DNA of 9,847 nt, taken from NCBI GenBank assembly GCA_031275535.1, contig JAISOR010000289.1, positions 1 to 9,847 of the forward strand, given 5' to 3'. The notes below the pieces were generated by a model. It searched no databases. It was not told the origin of the DNA and saw only the letters and a list, made by a program, of their open reading frames with translations. The stretch comes from Treponema sp. (GTDB lineage: Bacteria > Spirochaetota > Spirochaetia > Treponematales > Breznakiellaceae). Within the stretch, counting starts at the first letter, position 1; every line of letters begins with the position of its first letter. Positions 1-8,412 of the stretch are shown piece after piece. The translations under genes and the position numbers were made by a program.

Positions 1-89
1 ATAAATCTTAAAAATAAAATCTTTTTTTGGGGGTATACTCTAAAATCGTAAAAAAATTAAAAATTTTGTATAGAAATTTACGAAAAACC
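1..89. other. AT-rich non-coding stretch
   Basis: This segment is dominated by A and T runs, with one G run at 29-33, and contrasts sharply with the GC-rich genes beside it. I see no start codon with a ribosome binding site and no convincing promoter pair. A TATACT at 34-39 lacks a matching -35 element. It may be an intergenic spacer. Confidence 0.5.
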
Positions 90-206
90 TTGACAGCCGA
101 CGATAGCCAGGCCGATGCCCTCTCCCGCCGCATCAGGGACTTCTTTTACAGCCTCCGGGTCAGGGTAACAAAAGAGGGCATATCCTGGGAATTCGAAACA
201 TTATAA
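90..206 (+). pseudogene. Coding-like remnant, C-terminal tail of a lost gene
   Basis: A plus-strand frame is open from 18 to the TAA at 204-206. Only the part after about position 90 has the base composition of the neighbouring genes. It reads as a hydrophilic peptide with segments such as ALSRRIRDFFYSLRVRV and ends ISWEFETL. Before position 90 the frame runs through very AT-rich DNA and reaches a stop at 15-17, and there is no ATG or ribosome binding site. The simplest reading is the 3' end of a gene whose 5' part was deleted or replaced by AT-rich DNA. It lies tail-to-tail with fhs. I do not recognise the family, and it could also be a chance open frame. Confidence 0.3.
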
Positions 207-217
207 GGACCCGCACA

Positions 218-249
218 GCAAAAACAGGCCCCGGAGATCCCGTTTTTGC
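218..249 (-). terminator. Probable intrinsic terminator after fhs
   Basis: Four bases past the fhs stop codon there is an inverted repeat. Positions 218-225 (GCAAAAAC) are the exact complement of 242-249. In the minus-strand RNA the stem extends inward by one G-U and two G-C pairs, giving 11 pairs around a 10-base loop. The five-U run sits inside the 3' arm and pairs with an A run, a form common in terminators that can work in both directions. On the plus strand the extension is interrupted by an A-C mismatch, so the minus-strand reading fits better. It would end transcription of fhs and any operon upstream of it. Confidence 0.55.
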
Positions 250-252
250 CCC

Positions 253-2007
253 CTAAAACAAGCCCCGGATGCGGCCCGCTTCGTCCACGTCTATATCCAT
301 AAACGCGGGCCTGGAGGGAAGGCCCGGCATGGTGGAAATATCCCCGCAGAGGGGACAGACAAAACCCGCCCCCGCGGAAAGACGCAGTTCCCGGACCGGG
401 AGCCGCCAGCCCTTGGGCGCGCCCTTAAGGCGGGGATCGTGGGATAGGGAATACTGGGTCTTGGCCATACAGACCGCAAGGCCCCCAAAGCCCTGGTCCT
501 CCAGGGTTTCCAGGTCTTTTCGGGCCCCATCGTCAAAATCAACCCCCTCGGCGCCGTATATTTCCCGGGCAATGGTTTCTATCTTTGGGGCCAATCCCAT
601 TTCCGGCGGATAGAGACAGGTAAAATGATGGGGCAGCGCTGCGGCCCGTTCCACTGCCCGGGCAAGGTCCGCCGCTCCCTCCCCTCCCTGTTCCCAATGC
701 CGGGTAACTGCGGCCTCCGCCGCGCCGGCCTTGATTGATGCGGCCCTGATAAGTTCCCACTCCGCCTCGGTGTCCGTGGGAAAGGCGTTTACCGCCACCA
801 CCGCGGGGATCCCGAAACGGCGGATAATCCCGATATGGGCTTCCAGGTTTGCAAGCCCTGCCCTTAGGAGTTCCCTGTTTTCTTCCCGGTAACAGGGGGC
901 CAGGGGCTTGCCGGGGACCACCGCCGGGCCGCCGCCGTGGGCTTTTAGGGCCCGGACCGTGGCAACCAGCACTACCGCATCGGGAACCAATCCCGAAGCC
1001 CGGCATTTGATATTGAAGAACTTCTCCATCCCCATATCGGAACCAAAACCGCTTTCGGTGACCACATAATCGGCGTGGCGTACCGCAATACGATCCGCCA
1101 TCACCGAAGAATTGCCCTGGGCGATATTGGCAAAGGGCCCGGTATGCACAAAGGCCCCCTGGCCTTCCAGGGTCTGGAGCAGGTTGGGCTTTAGGGCCTC
1201 TCGTAAAAGGGCGGTCATAGCTCCGGCCACCCCAAAATCTTCGGCGCTCAGGGGTCTGCCCTGGGTATCCCAGGCCGCCACCATGCGGCCCAGCCGGCAG
1301 CGAAGATCCGCCAGATCCGAAGCCAGGGCCAGGATAGCCATGACCTCGCTGGCCACGGCAATGTCGAACCGGCTCTGCCGCAGGGGGCCGTCGGCCCGGG
1401 TTCCCAGGCCGATAAGGATATGCCGCAGGGCCCGGTCGTTTATGTCCACCACCCGGCCAATGCCCACCCGGTAGGGGTCCGCGTCCAGCCGGCGAAGTCC
1501 CAATTTTTCAAAATAAGCGCCGGACCAGCGGGATTCATGGTAGATCCTGGCATCCACCGCGGCGGCGCAGAGGTTATGGGCCGCGGAAACCGCATGGATA
1601 TCTCCCGTAAGGTGGAGATTAAAATCCTCCATGGGCACCACCTGGCTGTATCCGCCCCCGGCGGCGCCGCCTTTAATGCCAAAGGTGGGGCCCATGGAAG
1701 GCTGCCGCAGGCAAACCACCGCCTGCCGGCCCAGGCCGCCCAAGCCCTGGACGAGTCCCACGGAGGTGGTGGTCTTTCCTTCCCCCAGGGGGGTCGGGCT
1801 GATGGCGGTCACATTGATGTACTTAGCCCTTCCGGGGGGCAGGGCAGGATCCTTTAAAAGCCGCCAGTCGATCTTTGCCTTATACCTGCCGTACTCCTCC
1901 ACCCATGGGGGGGCCAAGCCCAGCCGGGAGGCCACCAGAGCGATGGGTTCAAGCTGCGCCGCCTGGGCTATCTCGATGTCCGCAGGGACGGGGTTTTTTC
2001 GTTCCAT
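253..2007 (-). CDS. fhs: Formate--tetrahydrofolate ligase
   Basis: Cytoplasmic enzyme that joins formate to tetrahydrofolate at the cost of ATP, giving 10-formyl-THF for one-carbon metabolism and, in acetogens, the methyl branch of the Wood-Ljungdahl pathway. The 584-residue protein is near the usual family length of about 555-560, and it is complete. Visible motifs are the ATP loop TPLGEGKTT near residues 72-80, the family signature PSMGPTFGIKGGAAGGGY near 103-120, GPFANIAQGNSS near 290-301, AVNAFPTDTEAE near 405-416 and the C-terminal STMPGLPSRPAF. The GNSS form and the C-terminal motif resemble the synthetase domain of eukaryotic C1-THF synthase more than the GCNS form of classical acetogens. 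Two in-frame ATGs exist. The one at 2007 is chosen because the Shine-Dalgarno abuts the upstream ATG (2013) but sits six bases before this one. The gene follows the chemoreceptor by 18 bp, so it is probably co-transcribed with it. Confidence 0.96.
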   Translation of the reverse strand: MERKNPVPADIEIAQAAQLEPIALVASRLGLAPPWVEEYGRYKAKIDWRLLKDPALPPGRAKYINVTAISPTPLGEGKTTTSVGLVQGLGGLGRQAVVCLRQPSMGPTFGIKGGAAGGGYSQVVPMEDFNLHLTGDIHAVSAAHNLCAAAVDARIYHESRWSGAYFEKLGLRRLDADPYRVGIGRVVDINDRALRHILIGLGTRADGPLRQSRFDIAVASEVMAILALASDLADLRCRLGRMVAAWDTQGRPLSAEDFGVAGAMTALLREALKPNLLQTLEGQGAFVHTGPFANIAQGNSSVMADRIAVRHADYVVTESGFGSDMGMEKFFNIKCRASGLVPDAVVLVATVRALKAHGGGPAVVPGKPLAPCYREENRELLRAGLANLEAHIGIIRRFGIPAVVAVNAFPTDTEAEWELIRAASIKAGAAEAAVTRHWEQGGEGAADLARAVERAAALPHHFTCLYPPEMGLAPKIETIAREIYGAEGVDFDDGARKDLETLEDQGFGGLAVCMAKTQYSLSHDPRLKGAPKGWRLPVRELRLSAGAGFVCPLCGDISTMPGLPSRPAFMDIDVDEAGRIRGLF

Positions 2008-2013
2008 ATGCAT

Positions 2014-2020
2014 CCTTTCC
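2014..2020 (-). promoter_or_regulatory. Shine-Dalgarno of fhs, decides the start
   Basis: The minus strand reads GGAAAGG, then ATGCAT, then ATG. The first ATG (2013-2011) touches the Shine-Dalgarno and would be unusable. The second (2007-2005) has a normal six-base spacer. The site lies between the chemoreceptor stop codon (2028-2026) and fhs, so fhs translation may be helped by ribosomes leaving the upstream gene. Confidence 0.75.
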
Positions 2021-2025
2021 GGTCT

Positions 2026-4221
2026 TTATCGTTCAACCTTGAATTTTGCTACTTCCCGGATCAGCGCTTCGATATTGTCTTTATTCTCTCCGCATATTTC
2101 ACTCACCCGGTTTACGGAGGTATTTATCTGATCCGCGCCGGTGGCCATTTCAGTCATCCCGTGGGAAATTTCCTGGCTTATTGTTTCCAGGGTCTTGCTC
2201 TGCCCTATTGCTTCCTGGCTGCTCAAAAGCATATGGGAAGAACCGTCTTTGACCAGGCCGGTTATCTCATTCAAGCGGCTTATGGCTTCCAGGATCTGCT
2301 GACTTCCCTCTCCCTGTTCTTCCATGGCGTTGCGGATATTCTCCTCCTGATCCGATACGGTCCTGACCCCCTGATCGATGACCTCAAACCGGTTCAATAC
2401 CACATCGGTAGATTTAATGATCTTATCAATAGAGGCTTTGATCTTTTTAAGTACCCCCGAAATGATCTGGGACTGCTTCCCGGAAGATTCGGCGAGTTTC
2501 CGTATTTCACCGGCCACCACCGCAAAACCCTTGCCCGCCTCTCCCGCATGGGCCGCCTCAATGGCGGCGTTCATGGACAGGAGATTGGTCTGGCTGGCGA
2601 TGTTTTCCATCACCGCATTGATCTCCAGAAGCCCCTGGGATTCCCGGGCAATTTCCTGAATGTCCGAGGAAACCTCCTGCAAACCGGCACGGCCGATTTC
2701 CGAGGCCGCGGACAGATCTTTGACGTTATCGGCATTTTTGATCAGCGTATGGGTAACCGATTGAATATTGGCAAGCATTTCCTCGATGGCCGAAGAAGAT
2801 TGGGACACGCTGGAAGACTGCCGGTCTATGTGCCCATTCAGTTCATCGATGTTACGGGTTATCTTTTCCATAAGGCCGCCGGATTCCTCAACACTGGCGG
2901 TTTGGTTTGCTATCTGGGTTTTCATCTGCCGGATATTTGCGGTAATCTCGGTAATCGAAGCCGCATTCTCGGTCATGGTGGATTGCAGTTCCATCCCTAT
3001 ATCCGAAAGGGAAACGGTTTTGTCCTTGATTATCCGGATCAGATCCTGGACTTTTTCCAGGGTCCCATTAAAGGAACCGGCCATGGCGCCTATTTCATCC
3101 CTGCTCCGAACCTCCAGCCTCCGGGTCAAATCCCCCTCTCCGACATCGCGGAGCATCACTACCAGATAATCGAGGGGTTTGCTGATTGAACGGGAAATGG
3201 CAAAAGCCGCCGCGGAGGTAATCAGGATCATGCCCGCACCGATTATGATGCTGATGAAAAGCAGCTTGTATATGGGAGCGCTAACAACCTCCAGCGGAAC
3301 CCCCACCGCCAGGGACCAGGGGGTGGCGGTCATTCCCGCGGTAAAGGGCGTGCAGGTAAAAAACATTTTCTTTCCTACCTGGGGTACAAAGGCGGTATAG
3401 AAAAATTCCTTCCCTTCCCGCACCGCCTCTATAAGGCCGTCCAAATAGGGGCCCGCCAGATCCGCCTCGGTTTGCGCCATGGGTTTCCCAATCCGGGTGG
3501 AATCAAAATGGCCGCTTACCAGCCCTCCGTTGGTGTATACCGCGGCGATGCTGCCCTCGTAGGGTTTTATACCCTCCACCTGATGCTGGATGGCGACCAT
3601 ATCGATATCAAAGCTCATGGTCCCTACCATCCGCCCATTCCGCCTGATAGGGATGGCCACGGTGGTAATCAGCCGCTCCTCCCCATTTATGGGATAAAAA
3701 TAGGGCTCCACCAGGGTTTCGTTTCCGGTCCGCATGGGGATGATATAATAATCCCCCGGACCGGGGACGGTATAATCCACCAGGGCTTCCAGGGTGACGC
3801 CGGCATTGGTCCGGCTCCAATAGGGGATAAATCTGCCCGTGCTGTCCGTTCCCGGGGTATTGACATATTGGTCGTCCAGTCCATCCAGGGCGTTGGGTTC
3901 CCAGCAGCTCGATACGGCGGCTATGTCCGAATTAGTTTCCACCAGGCCCTTCATAATCATATTATAAAGAGAGCGCCGCTGAGTAAGCTCTATGTTTCTA
4001 TGCTGTTCCATTATCTGGGCCACCGTTCTGGCGGTGGAAAAATAACGGTCAAACCATATTTTGATATCACTGGCGTTCTTTTCCACCAGGTTCTTTACCT
4101 CACTGTTTACCAGGGTGGTAACCTGCACCTGGACAATCCGTAAAATAGTTCCTACCAAAACACCGGTTCCCATAAGATTAAGGGCAACGATCATCATAAT
4201 AAGTTTCTTACCTATCTTCAT
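2026..4221 (-). CDS. Methyl-accepting chemotaxis protein with double-Cache sensor
   Basis: Inner-membrane chemoreceptor that would signal through CheW and CheA to the periplasmic flagella of a spirochaete. The 731 residues divide as follows: a short cytoplasmic start, TM1 about 7-30, a periplasmic domain about 34-315, TM2 about 318-342, HAMP about 343-396 ([20 protein letters not shown]) and a cytoplasmic methylated helix bundle about 400-731. The hairpin tip at about 538-584 contains [20 protein letters not shown] and [18 protein letters not shown], close to the universal MCP tip but with S-M and H where ALNAAIEAARAG is usual. The periplasmic part has the [10 protein letters not shown] and [26 protein letters not shown] segments of dCache domains. 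The ligand cannot be read from sequence. There is no C-terminal NWETF-like CheR/CheB tether. A good GAGGAG sits five bases before the ATG. It lies between alr and fhs, with no other chemotaxis gene in view. Confidence 0.96.
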   Translation of the reverse strand: MKIGKKLIMMIVALNLMGTGVLVGTILRIVQVQVTTLVNSEVKNLVEKNASDIKIWFDRYFSTARTVAQIMEQHRNIELTQRRSLYNMIMKGLVETNSDIAAVSSCWEPNALDGLDDQYVNTPGTDSTGRFIPYWSRTNAGVTLEALVDYTVPGPGDYYIIPMRTGNETLVEPYFYPINGEERLITTVAIPIRRNGRMVGTMSFDIDMVAIQHQVEGIKPYEGSIAAVYTNGGLVSGHFDSTRIGKPMAQTEADLAGPYLDGLIEAVREGKEFFYTAFVPQVGKKMFFTCTPFTAGMTATPWSLAVGVPLEVVSAPIYKLLFISIIIGAGMILITSAAAFAISRSISKPLDYLVVMLRDVGEGDLTRRLEVRSRDEIGAMAGSFNGTLEKVQDLIRIIKDKTVSLSDIGMELQSTMTENAASITEITANIRQMKTQIANQTASVEESGGLMEKITRNIDELNGHIDRQSSSVSQSSSAIEEMLANIQSVTHTLIKNADNVKDLSAASEIGRAGLQEVSSDIQEIARESQGLLEINAVMENIASQTNLLSMNAAIEAAHAGEAGKGFAVVAGEIRKLAESSGKQSQIISGVLKKIKASIDKIIKSTDVVLNRFEVIDQGVRTVSDQEENIRNAMEEQGEGSQQILEAISRLNEITGLVKDGSSHMLLSSQEAIGQSKTLETISQEISHGMTEMATGADQINTSVNRVSEICGENKDNIEALIREVAKFKVER

Positions 4222-4252
4222 CAGCGCTCCTCATTGGAATAAACTCTTTTTC

Positions 4253-4293
4253 AGGGTGCATTGCTTTAATCACCCTTTTAATCACAAAATCAA
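4253..4293 (-). promoter_or_regulatory. Direct repeats and weak promoter-like elements before the chemoreceptor gene
   Basis: The 76-bp gap between alr and the chemoreceptor holds two exact copies of GTGATTAAA (minus strand; 4277-4285 and 4265-4273), spaced 12 bp from start to start. A TTGATT (4288-4293) lies 17 bp from a poor -10-like ATTAAA (4265-4270) that is part of the second repeat. A six-pair hairpin, AGGGTG with CACCCT (4253-4258 with 4271-4276, 12-base loop), overlaps it. This could be a secondary promoter with an operator, or unconstrained AT-rich spacer. Confidence 0.3.
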
Positions 4294-4297
4294 GCCC

Positions 4298-5422
4298 CTA
4301 GGGGCCCAGATAGACCCGCTCAACCCGCTTATTGATATTACAGGTAATCTCATAGGGGATGGTCCCCAACAGGGCGGCTATATCCGCGGCGCTATGCGGC
4401 ACACCGTCCGGGCCCCCAAAGACCTTTACCTCTTCCCAGCGCTTGAGCCGCGAATCCGGCCCCAGGTCCACCATGCACTGATCCATACAGATCCGCCCTA
4501 CCAGGGGATAGGGCCGGTTCCCGATAAGCACCGAATAGCGGCCGCTTAGGCCGCGGGGCAGCCCGTCGCCATAACCTATGGGGATGGTGGCAACCACCGT
4601 ATCCCTGGGCGCGGTCCAGGTTCTTCCATAGGAAAGGGGCTCCCCCTTTTTTACCTTCTTAATAAAGGCGATATGGGTCAGAACCTCCATTACCGGGCTC
4701 ACCGGCAGGGCTAAACCGGTCTTCTCCCCCGGCGAATAGCCGTAGAGGACAATACCGGGGCGGACCATATCAAAACAGGCGTCTTGGTGGAATACCACCG
4801 CCCCGGAATTGGCGGCGTGGACTATGCCGGGATCAAAACCCGCCTTTTTTATGGCCGCCACCGCTTCCCTGAACCGGGCAAGCTGGTCCCTGGTATAGCG
4901 GATGTCGTCCTCCGCGGCCGAATCGGCGGCGGCTAAATGGGTGGCGGTACCCCCATATTCCAGGCTCTTCCGGCCCGCAATATGGGCGGCCAGCTCCGCC
5001 GCCTCCCCGGGCCGGCAGCCCATACGGCCCATCCCGCTGTCTATCTTGAGGTGGACCCTAAGTTTTTTCCCCGCCCGCTCCGCCGCCTCCGCCGCCTGGC
5101 CGGCAAATTCCTTATCGGGGATCAGGGGAATAAGGCGGTGGAAGATTACCTCCGGAAGCTCCTCCGGCAGGGGAAGGGAGAGGAGCAGGATGGGGGCCCC
5201 GATCCCCCCTTCCCGGAGTTCCGCCCCCTCCCGGACCCGGGCCACCGCCAGATACTCCGCGCCGGAGTCCAGGGCAGCCCTGGCTATGCGCAGCGCCCCA
5301 TGGCCGTAGGCGTCGGCCTTGAGGGCCACGCAGATCAGGGGCCCGGGACCTATCCGGTCCCGGACGGCTCTGAGGTTCCGGCAAAACCGGTCCAGATGGA
5401 TTACCGCCCTGGTCGTCCGCAT
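4298..5422 (-). CDS. alr: Alanine racemase
   Basis: PLP-dependent cytoplasmic enzyme that converts L-alanine to D-alanine for peptidoglycan. At 374 residues it has the normal length. The PLP lysine is K35 in VALKADAYGHG and the catalytic tyrosine of the other subunit is Y265 in SYGRTW. K126 and R133 in HLKIDSGMGRMG match the carbamylated lysine and active-site arginine spacing of Geobacillus Alr. R221 in VRPGIVLYGYSP, GYGDGLPR, MDQCMVDLG and the C-terminal TIPYEITCNINKRVERVY complete the fold type III signature, so all key residues are present. The start ATG has AGGGG five bases upstream. The gene follows dctQM by 27 bp, which suggests co-transcription with the transporter. No other cell-wall gene is nearby. 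Confidence 0.97.
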   Translation of the reverse strand: MRTTRAVIHLDRFCRNLRAVRDRIGPGPLICVALKADAYGHGALRIARAALDSGAEYLAVARVREGAELREGGIGAPILLLSLPLPEELPEVIFHRLIPLIPDKEFAGQAAEAAERAGKKLRVHLKIDSGMGRMGCRPGEAAELAAHIAGRKSLEYGGTATHLAAADSAAEDDIRYTRDQLARFREAVAAIKKAGFDPGIVHAANSGAVVFHQDACFDMVRPGIVLYGYSPGEKTGLALPVSPVMEVLTHIAFIKKVKKGEPLSYGRTWTAPRDTVVATIPIGYGDGLPRGLSGRYSVLIGNRPYPLVGRICMDQCMVDLGPDSRLKRWEEVKVFGGPDGVPHSAADIAALLGTIPYEITCNINKRVERVYLGP

Positions 5423-5449
5423 AACAGCCCCTGTTTACCTGCGGGGACC

Positions 5450-7318
5450 TTAGAAAAACCGGGTCAGGAAGGTGGAAAGCCAGGGTACATAGGTAACCAG
5501 GAGGACCACCACCATCTGGATAAGCAGGAAGGGAAACACATGGCGGCATATTTCCACAAAGGGTTTTTTGAAACGATAGGAAGCCAGGAACAGATTAAGC
5601 CCCACCGGAGGGGTCAGGAAACCCACTTCCAGGTTGACGATAAAGATAATTCCCAGATGGACCGGATCAATGCCGTAGGCCGTCCCCAGGGGCGCAATCA
5701 GGGGCAGAACCACCAGAATGGCGGAGAAGATGTCCATGAGGCAGCCCACGACCAACAGGGCCAGGTTCAAGAGAAGGAGGAAAATCCACTTCGACCGGAT
5801 CGCGCCCAGCATCCATGCTACCAGATTATCCGGGATCTGGGTGAACACGATGGCGTAGGAAAGGGCCTTTGCCAGGGCAATAATGGAAAGGACCCCGCCG
5901 ATAATAGGAACCGCCTTGACGAATACCCGCCGGATCTCGGAAAATTTAATATCCCGGTGGATCACCACCTCCAGGATAAAGACATAGAGGACCGAAACGG
6001 CGCTGATTTCCACCAGGGTCATGATGCCGGTAAAATACCCCGCGATAAGGAAAAAGGGGAGCAGGATCTCCCCCAGGGAATCCCTCAGGGCCGAACCGGT
6101 CTTTCGCAGGTCAAAGGGTTCGAGGGGGATTTTTGTCCGGATCGACGCCGTTATGCCAAAGATGATCATGGCGATCACCAGGATAACGCCGGGGATAAGG
6201 GCCCCCAGGAAAAGATGGATGATGTTGGTCCTGGTGGTGGTCCCTACCAGGATGATGGGCAGGCTGGGGGGAAAGAGGAGCCCTATCCCGCCCACGGAGG
6301 TTAAAAGGCCGATGGAGAATTTTTCGGAGTAATTCGATTTTTCCGCCAGGATGATATACAGAATCCCCCCCAGGGCAAGGATGGTCACCCCCGACGCGCC
6401 GGTAAAGGAGGTAAAGAAGGCGCAGATAATGACGGTGGCTATGATCATCCCCCCGGGAAGCCAGCAGAAAAGGCTTCTGAAGGTATGGACCAGCCGTTCT
6501 CCGGCCTTGCTTTCCGAAAGGAAGAAACCCGTCAAGGTAAAGATGGGGATGGCGGCGATGCTGGAATCCGTCAGGGCGGAATAGATCTGGATGGTAACCG
6601 CCTCGGGCTGCCCGCCGGAGGTCTGCATGATGATCAAGGCCAGGCCGCCGATAACCGTAAACAGGGGCGTCCCCGCCAGGGCGGAGAGGATAAGCAGCGC
6701 CGCCGCGGGCCCCTGGATGGTATAAACCACATCATAGATAAAATCTATCAGATCCAGGACAAAGAGGGGCTGATCAAAACCCCAGACAACCATGGCCACC
6801 GCCGGCAGGGCGAAGAAGCTTCCCAGCAGACAGGCCGCCAGGGAGATAAGCCGGGCGGGCCCGCGGAAGGGAACGGCCCGGGCGAAACGCCAGGTTATGA
6901 CCGCGAATCCTATGGGCAGGACCAGCCCGAAGAGGTGGACGGGGATAAACCACACCAGGTAGGGATTAAGGCCGTTCTTAAAAAAAGACAGGGCGCACCA
7001 GAAAAGCATGGCGGACACAAAGGTCGAAACCAGGCCGGTAATTATGGAAAGGATCTTTTTTATTCTTTCGTCATGGATGTAATGCACCAGGGCTATAGAA
7101 AGATGCTCCCCGGTCTTGGTGGTAATCATCCCCGCAATAAGGCCGGAAACCAGCAGCAGGTTGCTTACCAAACCGGAGGAGGAGGGGATCCCGGTTTTGC
7201 AGAGCCGGGCCACTACCTCCCCTATGGGCATGGCGGTAAGCAGGATAAAGGCGCCGTAACAGAAGGTCTTTTCCAGGGCGCCTAAGGCGGCCCATAATTT
7301 TTTTACCCCTTCCCCCAT
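5450..7318 (-). CDS. dctQM: TRAP transporter fused small and large permease (DctQ-DctM)
   Basis: Inner-membrane component of a TRAP uptake system. It drives import of a ligand delivered by the binding protein using an ion gradient, with no ATPase. The 622 residues combine both membrane subunits in one chain. Roughly residues 1-175 form a four-helix DctQ-like part, and a linker with hydrophobic helices leads into the DctM part from about 200 to the end. DctM signatures are TSFTGASGVTILALGG at about 303-318, GGIGLLFPPSLPIILVG at 343-359, GCLMDIFSAILVVLPL at about 525-540 and VNLEVGFLTPPVGLNLFL at 561-578. The gene starts only five bp after the tatP stop, and its GAAAGG Shine-Dalgarno lies in the end of tatP, so the two are likely translationally coupled. 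In T. pallidum the equivalent permease (Tp0958) is also a Q-M fusion. The substrate is not known from sequence. Confidence 0.94.
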   Translation of the reverse strand: MGEGVKKLWAALGALEKTFCYGAFILLTAMPIGEVVARLCKTGIPSSSGLVSNLLLVSGLIAGMITTKTGEHLSIALVHYIHDERIKKILSIITGLVSTFVSAMLFWCALSFFKNGLNPYLVWFIPVHLFGLVLPIGFAVITWRFARAVPFRGPARLISLAACLLGSFFALPAVAMVVWGFDQPLFVLDLIDFIYDVVYTIQGPAAALLILSALAGTPLFTVIGGLALIIMQTSGGQPEAVTIQIYSALTDSSIAAIPIFTLTGFFLSESKAGERLVHTFRSLFCWLPGGMIIATVIICAFFTSFTGASGVTILALGGILYIILAEKSNYSEKFSIGLLTSVGGIGLLFPPSLPIILVGTTTRTNIIHLFLGALIPGVILVIAMIIFGITASIRTKIPLEPFDLRKTGSALRDSLGEILLPFFLIAGYFTGIMTLVEISAVSVLYVFILEVVIHRDIKFSEIRRVFVKAVPIIGGVLSIIALAKALSYAIVFTQIPDNLVAWMLGAIRSKWIFLLLLNLALLVVGCLMDIFSAILVVLPLIAPLGTAYGIDPVHLGIIFIVNLEVGFLTPPVGLNLFLASYRFKKPFVEICRHVFPFLLIQMVVVLLVTYVPWLSTFLTRFF

Positions 7319-7323
7319 GGCCG

Positions 7324-8394
7324 TTACCTTTCGTTCCGCAGGGGTTTCACAATGGCCTCTATTTTATTGTATATATTCCGGTCAAAGGTGGTTCCGATAA
7401 GGGCAGGCAGGGTATTGTCTACCAGGGTATACCAAGCCTGTTTCTGGGCCGGAGTCAGTTGGTTTATGACAAAACGCCCCCTCATCGCGGCGGAGATCTG
7501 GGCTAAGGCATCGGCTTCCAGGTCCCGAACCGCCCGATCCAGTTCCCCTTCGATCCGTTTGGTGGCCCGGAGCAATTCCGGCTTATACCGCTCGGGGATC
7601 GCATCCCAGGATTTCTGATTAAAGATAATCCCCCCCATAAAGGGGGCGATGTTCAGATCCATCATGTTAGGAGCCACCCCGACGATCTGGGCGCCCCCGG
7701 CGGCGATGGGGCTTTGATAAACCGCCGTGATGGTCCGGGTAGTCAGGGCCTGGAGTATATCCTTTTGGGCCACGATCCGCATATTCAAGCCCATCCGTTC
7801 AAAGGCGGTGGTGATCTCATCTTCCCCCTCGCCGGTTCCGATGAATTGGTTCTTGGCCTGTAGATCCGTGGGAACAAATACGGGGGTTCGGGAAAAAATT
7901 TTGGCCCAGCCGACCCGGGCCCAGGCCAGGGTAAAATAGCCCTTGGAATTTATCAGCGCCTCCAGATCGGGCTTTAACCCGGCCATGACCTGATCCAGTT
8001 CTTCTTCGGTACGGATTAAAAAGGGATAACTCAGGGTCATAATGGCGGTAGAGGGCGGGCTCGGCGCCTTGGTAATGATGTTTTGACTCTTCTTGGTGAG
8101 CATATTCAGCCCGAAACTGGAGAGGACCGCCGCATCCAGGGCGCCGTTATCAAGCTGCTGGATTACCGCCCCTTCGGTTCCCAGGGATCCGTTCGGGTGA
8201 ACCACCAATCTTACTTCGTTGTTAGTGATCCTTGCCCATTCCACCGCGATTTGGTTTATTTTTTCTCCCCAGGCGGTATTGGCCGGTATGGGAGAAGCCA
8301 GATGGATAACAAGCTGATTGGATCTCCTCTGGGAAAACACAAGCGCGGGAAAGAAAAACAGTAAAAACACCACCGCCGGACTCAGTCTTTTCAT
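7324..8394 (-). CDS. tatP: TRAP transporter periplasmic solute-binding protein, TatP type
   Basis: DctP-family protein that captures the ligand in the periplasm and hands it to the DctQM permease. At 356 residues it has normal length. A signal peptide is clear: MKR, a hydrophobic run to about residue 20, then VFS before Q22, which suits signal peptidase I. There is no cysteine at the end of the hydrophobic run, so it is not predicted to be lipidated, unlike T. pallidum TatP (Tp0957), which is described as a lipoprotein. Family segments include HPNGSLGTEGAVIQQLDNGALDAAV (about 66-90, broken here only by length), the AWARVGWAKIFSR region (158-169) and VPTDLQAKNQF (174-184). Most TRAP binding proteins have an arginine in this last strand that pins a carboxylate. 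Here the strand reads AKNQF instead. The start has AGGAG seven bases upstream. It sits between tatT and dctQM. Confidence 0.92.
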   Translation of the reverse strand: MKRLSPAVVFLLFFFPALVFSQRRSNQLVIHLASPIPANTAWGEKINQIAVEWARITNNEVRLVVHPNGSLGTEGAVIQQLDNGALDAAVLSSFGLNMLTKKSQNIITKAPSPPSTAIMTLSYPFLIRTEEELDQVMAGLKPDLEALINSKGYFTLAWARVGWAKIFSRTPVFVPTDLQAKNQFIGTGEGEDEITTAFERMGLNMRIVAQKDILQALTTRTITAVYQSPIAAGGAQIVGVAPNMMDLNIAPFMGGIIFNQKSWDAIPERYKPELLRATKRIEGELDRAVRDLEADALAQISAAMRGRFVINQLTPAQKQAWYTLVDNTLPALIGTTFDRNIYNKIEAIVKPLRNER

Positions 8395-8412
8395 CGCTTC
8401 ACTCCTATTAAA

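Noticed and set aside
90..118. TTGACA at 90-95 as a plus-strand -35 element
   Set aside because: No -10-like sequence follows at 16-18 bp (113-118 reads CGATGC), and no plus-strand gene follows.
2008..3189. A 393-residue open frame on the plus strand across the chemoreceptor
   Set aside because: It is fully antisense to the conserved signalling domain and resembles no family. It has no ribosome binding site in a sensible intergenic position.
4937..6304. A 455-residue open frame on the plus strand across alr and dctQM
   Set aside because: It is the antisense of two genes with complete family motifs. The predicted protein is rich in G, Q, D and H with no recognisable domain, as expected from a GC-rich reverse frame.
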